Positions 49,801-58,800 of a DNA stretch of 60,000 nucleotides are shown in pieces (the stretch's first letter is position 1; the number at the start of each line of letters is the position of its first letter). Source of the stretch: Bolinopsis microptera (Eukaryota; Ctenophora; Tentaculata; Lobata; Bolinopsidae). A program made the translations under genes and the position numbers. The notes under the pieces are model-generated. The model was not told the origin of the DNA, did no database searches, and was given only the letters and a program-made list of their open reading frames with translations. The stretch spans positions 8,361,303 to 8,421,302 of the forward strand of contig NC_087075.1 of NCBI RefSeq assembly GCF_026151205.1, in the 5' to 3' direction.

Positions 49801-52800
49801 GTAAGAACAGAATTCCACTGTAATTTGTTTCAACGGTTGATTCCACTGGAATATCGTCATACTCGAGCTGGGCTTTACGGTTTACCTGCTGTTGAATCTG
49901 TCTTATTTCGTCTCTCAGAACATTCAGCTCGTCAATAACCAGCTCCACTTCGATAGCTTGTTTGGTAGGATCCTGAAAAGGTGAAAGATTCATTATCTAC
50001 ATACCACTAAACGGGATAAACTAGTGATTTCAACTAAATAATATGCAGTTATCAACGATAATTTGTCTTTAAATTTATCAGTCACAATTAAGATAAAGAA
50101 AACAATCCTATTTCTCACCGGGCTATTGAGAAGCTCCTTAACTGCATTATGTAGATTATCGTAGATTTCTTTAGCTTTAGAACTGTCCACGTTTTTAACC
50201 TTAGCCGCCTGGAAATGTTAGCTCAAATTACAATCTGCTTTCATTTCAAGAACTTTATTATTATCATAAATACTCAGAAACCTTGGCCATTCACCACAAA
50301 AACCTGTACTATTATATTATTGGCCATAACCTGTATATTGGCCAACATTAAATAATAGTAAAATAAATTAAAAAATAAAAACAAAATAGCCTAAACTGAT
50401 CGATATAATAATAGCTGTTTTGTAATTTGTAGAACAACCTGAATGAAGCCTTGCATCTCAGAAAGTGCACCTTCAATGGAATGAATTCTTCTTTCCATTA
50501 CTCTTTTACCTTTCTCTCCCTTAAGAATCGTCTCTGAAATATTAATTAATGTAATCAGTCATGGCTATTTTGCATTCAGACAGCGAAGAGTCAACATACG
50601 CGAGGAGCTAATCTTCTTGCAATATGTTCATGTCAAACATATGGTGCAAACTATCGAAATAGTAGGGGTCTGTAGGGGTCCCCACTTCCCTACTATTTTA
50701 ATAGCTTACGCATACATAATATGTGGTGTATAGTATTCCACTATACTAGGTGATTAGTCCAACGAACACTTGTGTGTTAATTTGCAGTCGGAACCATGGG
50801 TATCTCTCACTTAAACCAGGCATTATCGTTTTTATTGTTTAATACTGATAGAAGAAATTTAATCGGCTGTATTTTTGTTAATTTACATTTTATTTTTTGT
50901 GTTACGTTAAAATTTGTAAGCTTGGAGACTTTTCTTAATTTAATGAACAAATTAATATTTGACAATTGAAATCAGCATGTCACATCGGTGGCGTGTAGCT
51001 GTGATCGTCTAGTGGTTAGGACACTGCGTTGTGGCCGCAGTAACCCAGGTTCGAATCCTGGTCGCAGCACTTTTAGGACCGACAATTGCATCTGTAATCA
51101 ATATTAAACCGCCAATAATAAGGTCATATTTTTAATGAGTTAACAGGCTTTTTTAATGATATTAACGGTCACTGATACCAACCTCTTAATTGTCGTATCT
51201 CTTTATGACTGGACTCCAGATGCGTCTTGGCGCTTGTAAGTTGTGAAGTCAAGCTTGAAGTTTCGTTCTCAGCGACATATAGTTTCTGAAAGAGTCTTTT
51301 AATTACCTCTTGACAGTATGATAGATAAGGATCGATTGGTGACGAAAAAATCCCTCCTCAACTGACATCGAGTGGTATTAAACCGTCAATGTTCTTTGTG
51401 ATGATTCTTGTCAGAGTAAATTTCTCTTATGTAATCGAATGAGTTGCACTCAGCAGAACGGTTGAATACTGGATACTGGACAAAACTGTGATTTAAATGT
51501 CTCATCATGATTCATGCATATTGTATAGTGCCATAAATGGATCACACAGCATACTGCTGTCATACTGGATGTTTTCGATGAAATTTTGCTTACTTTTTAC
51601 ATCATCAGAGACTTCGCGCGCGCCGTTAATAATTTCAGAAGACCGTATCAGGTGAGATATTGCCCCACACGAGGTCGAGCACAAACATGCTTTCAAATGT
51701 TACCAGATAATAAAGATTGAACATATTCATGGCAAATTATAAAAATATATTTATGTTAGACTGGTGGCGTGAGATCGTTGGTAAATCTTCGTTCTTCCTC
51801 AATTAATTATTAAATGCAACAATTTTCCGAAAATAAGCTCCATCTTATTACAGCTTAAATGCATTTATTGGTACTAATTAATTGCATAATTAGTGTCTTT
51901 CAAACTCACCTCTTTAAGTTGTTGACTCAATTCATGGGCACTTCGTATCTCCGTGTTAATAGCTTCTATCTTACGTTTGTTGTTACCTGAACATGAAATA
52001 AATATCACTTTGTGTTTTAAATATTTCACAGAGGCGGACGCCCCACAAATGTTAGAGGGAAAAACTAAAATTTTGGATGAATGTTACAATGCTAACTCTA
52101 AGTCAGCATGTGCAACTTGCTGCTTAATTATTTTGTACAATATCTTATTTCTATCCACAACTCATAATGTCCGATTTCTATTCACAAACGGGTATTCATT
52201 ATTCAAGAACGCCCCATGTTATATCAAAATGCACATAAATAATAAATCTTCCCATTTCCGCTAAAATATGGCATTACGATAATTTAAATCATGCTGAATT
52301 TTCGTCAACGAAACTAACTAACTGATTATTTGGTTGCTTTCCAAGACAAAATGTTTCAGTTTCTCGATATTATCGGGGAGAGATATGTTAGTGTATAAGT
52401 GCTTCATTTCTGTTCCGTTAAACACCTCTATCGTACAAATACTCTGAAATAATGTTAAATTTGAGATTATCAACGAAATTATCTTAGAAATTATTAATAA
52501 TTAAGGATATTGAGGATATTGAGGATATTGAGGATCTTCCACACATTGTACCTCTTTGCTCTTAGTAATTTCTTCTTCATAACATTCCAGTTGTACAATA
52601 TTTTCGTTCAACTCTCTTCTTATCTCATCGATGTTCTGGAATGTTTTAGCATTATTTCATAAATCGTCTTGTTGTTTTTCTCGTTTAGATTATACAGAAG
52701 TTTGACGAATGATTATTAATTATTTGGTTGTAAAGTGTGATCTAAACTATACCTGCATGGTGATTTCTGCGTCTTTTTCCGAAGTAATGGCTCGTTTTTG

Positions 52801-55800
52801 ACAATCAAGTTGAGTTTCTTGGGCTTTTAGCAAACGTTCCTCCAACTGTTTAATCATCTGAAGAACCGATATCATGAACACGTATATCTTTATAGAAAAT
52901 TAAGTGATAATAATGTGAATTGTGAAATTAAGTGAATTGTGAAACCAAGTGAATTGTGAAACCAAGTGAAACTAAAATGTTATTATGTACATTAGTCTCC
53001 AAAGAAATTTCTTGTTTTTGACGATCAAGAGCAGTTTCTCGAGCTTTTACCAAACGTTCTTCTAATTGAGTAATCATCTGAAGAACCGATATCATGATTA
53101 CGTGACCTTCAATGAAATGTGGTATTTTTATCCAATTATCCTGCTCATATAATTATCCAACAACAGAACACAAGGAAACCATGTCAGAGTGGCTGACTGT
53201 GAGTGATGTGAGCAAATGAGAAATGTGAATAAAAGCATAACTTAAAAAGGCAAAGACTGCACCTAGGTGGTAGTTAGTTTTCAACAAACGCACAAGATTT
53301 GCTATATTATGACGAGAACAGAAACTGAATAAACTCACGTTTTGATGTTGAGATATGTGGTGCTCAAGTATCTTAATCTCCCCTTCCTTCTCATCAATAG
53401 TATTGTCTTTAGATATTATCTGAAGTTTTAATACTTTCAACACTACTAATTACTATATAACAAACAAACAAACAAACAAACGGATATTATCTGATGGTGC
53501 GATATTATAGCAGTCAAACAGATTCACCAGACTTCAAAACGTTTGAAGAAGAATATTTTGCAGTTTATCAAACGAAGACCAGAGGTATTTTGTGATGGTA
53601 CTCTAGTTTATCACTTTGAAGATCAACAATTATAGAACTGTACTACTCAAGTGTCAAATTATACGAACTTATTTATCATATTAAAAGATTTAGTCTTATC
53701 TAAGTTAACTGATAATTTATTATTTACAAATTAGTAAACTATTAACTAACTTTTTCCATGAGTTCGTCTATCTTGCTCGCAAGTTGTTGTTCCCTAACTT
53801 TGTTTTGGTCGTCCTGCTTCTTCAGCAGAGTCTGCAAGGTCTCGTCCTCGTTTGTCATTTGTCTCAACATTTCTTGTTTACTGAAAGCAACATACGCGAA
53901 CGGTCAGTGAACGGTCAGTTAATGGTCAGTGAACGGTCAGTTAATGGTCAGTGAACGGTCAGTTAATGGTCAGTGAACGGTCAGTGAACGGTCAGTGAAC
54001 GGTCAGTGAACGGTCAGTGAACGGTCAGTGAACGGTCAGTGAACGGTCAGTGAACGGTCAGTGAACGGTCAGTGAACGGTCAGTGAACGGTCAGTGAACG
54101 GTCAGTGAACGGTCAGTGAACGGTTAGTGAACGGTCAGTTAATGGTCAGTGAAAAGGTAGGTTAATGGTCGGTGATTTGTTGTCAATGAACTGTTAATAA
54201 ATGCACAGAGAAAGTTAAAGATAAGAAAGTTCGATATAAGAATTTGAAGGCTTGCTAAACTAGGGTTTTAAACAACATACATACTGAAGGGAAAGGAAGC
54301 AGTTCTAACGAGCTCTTCTCAAAACACAAGGATATAACTTGTGAACTCGGCTAGTATATATGAAACATTTGTCATGGAGTTGTAGAGGGAGTTATGTGCC
54401 TCGCCGGGCTAAAGTAGTGGATGACCTTGCTGTACGGCAAGTTAAACAAGGATCTGAAACTACTAGGTTCCGTACAGACTCAACTCTGCACCCGTGTCAA
54501 TATGTTCATTATATGCAAGCCTCTTGATTTATAATGCTATTACAGCCAGGGTTTCAAAAACACAATATTTCAAAAACACAGTATTCAATATTTGACGGTA
54601 CTTACTCTCCCTTCAGCATTCCTATTTCCTCCTTTAGATGTTCCTGAAAAATATGATTCAGTTTAAATTTAAAATTCGTATTTTATAAATTTGATTGGCC
54701 GTCAAGTGTACTGTGTAGTTTGATTGACTTTTAAAATCCAGAGATATGATACATAGTACTTAAACGTAAACAACACTCAGATCTAATACATTACAAGATA
54801 CAGGCTGCCTCCCGATAATTTTCAGTTTTAAAAATCAATTCATTAGAAAAGATTTAAATTACAATTTATTTTGGTTTTTGTATGCAGCCAAAAAGTATTA
54901 GTAAGCAACCTAACTATCGTTTTGATTGTACAATGTATACCATGACCATGTACAATGTCTACGGCGTTTCCAATTCCCGCTGAAGGGAATAAATCTATTT
55001 TTAATTGTCTTGATGATAATCGATATACTTGCTACCTTGCTGAATCTTATCACTGATATAATCTAACAATTGATACAATATACATTTTCATTCCCTACGT
55101 TCGGATGAAATCATTAACTAATAATGACCCTATGCTATAGTATTTCTTAGAATATTAACAAATTTTACTCAACAGGCAACCTCGCTGAAATTAACAATAT
55201 TTTATTTATGTTAAAGTGGATTGTAAAAGCTTTTGTTTGTGAAATTTGAAAAACATTGTGTGATGCTACAAATCATTTCTGCTTACGCAATAGATTTATA
55301 TCATGCAATTATCATACAATACTGAATACAGTAACCTATTAATGTGATGCAGTGACCTAATGACGTTATATGGCCTAATTAGTCGCGTAATTTTTTAATT
55401 AGGAAACCTGGAAATACATCATAGTTTTGGTGATAAATGTCCTGCTCTCATGAATAGAAAGGTATAATACATTTCCTCTGGCATAGCACCAAGTTTTGAG
55501 AAGTGAAAAGTACCAGGTTATTAGGTTATAAGAAAAACACATTTATTTTTCGTGTAACTTATACACTATATAACTTATATTACAGTACATAGGTAAAATA
55601 TAAAAAATCGGCTTTTTCAGGCTATGTGCTATTGCAATTGAATTGTCACAGTTATTACAGAGTTTGTAATTATTGTTAATTAATTTGTTCTTCTCACACC
55701 CTACCCGGCCCTACGCTCAATTACTGTGGTCATTATAAAGCACAATTACATACGTATATTAATATTACTACAAATATTCTTCAAATTACTTGACAATTAG

Positions 55801-58800
55801 TGTTTCAATTTATTGATGGCGCCAGCAGTAAACCATTATTATTGGAATCACTCCAAAATGCACAATTTCTTTTAAACACACATGTTTATGGGAGAAGGTA
55901 TTTGGCTTAAATTCTGTTGCTCGCGTTGAATTGAGACATCATAGGGCCAGAGTGAATTTGAAGGTAAAGTGGACCACTCCAATAAAGGAAGAAAGTTATA
56001 ATACAATGTTATCCGACTAGTTATAGTTGTAACCTTGATTGCAAAAGTTTCTTTGCAGTAAAAGCCTAATTTACCGCGGAATGCGGATCTACAGTTTGTT
56101 TCAAAACCTTCATCTGCTCAGCAGTCTATAAAGCTATAAAGCCCACCAAGGAGACGACGACCTACGTCAGTTTATTGACTGTCAGTGTATAAGAGCAATT
56201 AACTGTGCCGGAAGTTAGATCTGGTATTTGAGGGTACCATGCACCCCACCTTGGTGGGGGGACAGTGCACCCGCCCCAGTTAATGACATAATGATCAATA
56301 CAATACACGCCACGTCGTCCCTAATTAGCTAGAAGCAGAAAGTAGGTTACTATGGATACGGAACTGCGTGTTATTATATACTTGTATACATGTTGTGGTA
56401 GTACATGTTTACGTGTAGTGTAAGAGCATAAGAGCATTATAGACTGGGTTAATTTCGTGACGTTTAATTGCATTATATCCGGAACTGAACCGCTGAGGAC
56501 GGAGGAGTAAACAAACTTATGGTTAAAATTTCATAATGGTGTGTTCATTTTTGTAAACCCAGTATCTTATACAAATTTAAAACCAGGAAAATAAGAAATA
56601 AATACTAATGAAATGAAGTAAACATTAAAAAATTGAACAATTAGGAGTATTAATAATATATGTATTAAAAGATAATACTACTTACGTTTTCAGTCTGATA
56701 TTCAGCCTTGCCACGGAGAGCTCTGTTACCCTCACCTCTCAGCTTGTTTATTTGGGCTTGTAAGGTAAGCAGTGTAATTCTCATCTCACTGTACTGGGCC
56801 TAGTAATATTTTAATTAGTTAATTGGTTAATTAGTTAATTAGTTAAGTAGGTAGGTAGGTCATTTTATTACACGTTTTATTACACGTTTTATTACACGTT
56901 TTATTAGACATTTTACTACAAATCAATAAGCAAATTGGCTGGGGAAGTATGAAAATGTATTAAACTTGATAGGGACGGTTTCTCGGTCAAGCAATATGAA
57001 CAAACAATATGAACATCATGGCCATTGGCCTAGTTGAACAACTATAAAAACTAGAAAAAACTCTGATGAGAGATCACCTCGACAGTGTCATGTTTCTCTT
57101 TTTCCACTCTAGCTAGCTTCTCCACCTCCTCCAACTTGTACTTGTAGTCTCTCTGTAGGTCTCTCAGTGCCTCCTCCTTCTTTGAGAACTTCTCACTGAG
57201 AACCACGAACTGAAGTTGTATTGTGACGCCATGATAGCAACTTTGTGACGCCATGATAGCAACTTTGTGACGCCATGATAGCAACTTTGTGACGCCATGA
57301 TAGCAACATTGTGACGTCATGGTAACAGCATTGTGACGTCATGGTAACAACATTGTGACGTCATGGTAACAACATTGTGACGTCATGTTCACAACATTGT
57401 GACGTCATGGTAACAACATTATGACGTCATGGTAACAACATTGTAACGTCATGGTAACAACATTGTGACGTCATGGTAACAATATTGTAACGTCATGGTA
57501 ACAACATGTTATGCGCATAATTACGAAAAATTATAATATAACATTGTTTTCGGCTAGAACAGTAGAACCTTACATATTGTTACCAGCCAAAGCATAATTT
57601 GATACTTCATTAAGACGAGGAACGCTTCATATCAGATTTTACTCCTAAATACAGACTTTGTAGCCGACATTGCTTTAAATTACTAATTTATTTTACTAAC
57701 TCAAACTGAACCAACCTCTCTAATTTACAGCAATCAACATAATTCCACCAAATTTGTCCCTGTTATAAAACTCAAACCAGCACTGTCACAATAAACCATT
57801 GTTACAAATCTGTGTTCATGTGACTGACTCTAAGACGTTTAATTTGCTAACCGACGCTGTAACTCAGAAAACTTGAAACTTACAAAGATATAACTTCTTT
57901 ACTACCAGAGGTTACTGAACTTTAGCGGACAAACAGTCCGCTGTATATTTTAAATGCCCAGGAAGTGGTATTAGTTTCATTCAAACTGAGGTGATGAGAG
58001 CACATCTAAAGGTCGAGTCTCTCCTAGGCACCTAGGCTGCCACTGTTTTAATTCCAAATAAAAATAAACCTTTTCAGCTAAGATTTGGTTATCGTCGTTT
58101 AAAGTGGAGTTGTTCTCCTTGAGAGTACCCAACTGACGGTTGAGAATTCCTATCTGATCATGCAGATCCTTTATCTGAGGTTGGAATGTTACACAGTTAG
58201 ATTGAAAATACATAATATTTTCTAGATATGTTCATGAATGTTCCCCAATTCATAACTCACTGGACCAGCTCGAATTGAGTTAAGCAACGAAAATAAGGAG
58301 TATCTCAAGTACCTTGGCTTTATATTGAAACAACTCCACTTGCTGAGACCCGGAGCTATCACCAGCTGACTGTAGTTCCTGGCGCTGCACTTCTGAACGC
58401 TTCTGCAGATACGAAACCTGGCAATATGATTAGTAAATTGGTTAATTAGTTAATTGGTCAATTAGTTAATTGGTTAATTGGTTAATTGGTTAATCATCGA
58501 TCCAATTGAATACGAGCCTTTTGATCGATTTATTTCGCGAAACTTAAAGTTGTCCATACTTCCTCCTCGAGTTCCACACATCGGTTGTTACGTTTTAACA
58601 GCTCGTTTTGGAGATTGTTTATCATAATCTGAAATGTAATCATTACGAAGCGAAACGTGAAATATTTGAAAGATCAAAAAGGAATATTTAGGCAAAAATT
58701 CTCGAGATATACAAAAATGGATCGATCGAATCGAAATTTCAAACAAAAAAGAACAGGTTTGTAAGAATGTTTTAACTTGAACAGCTATAATACTAATGTT

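Noticed and set aside
53899-54163. CRISPR-like regular array
   Set aside because: Units are 11 bp, directly tandem, without unique spacers, in an animal intron. The same applies to 57222-57510.
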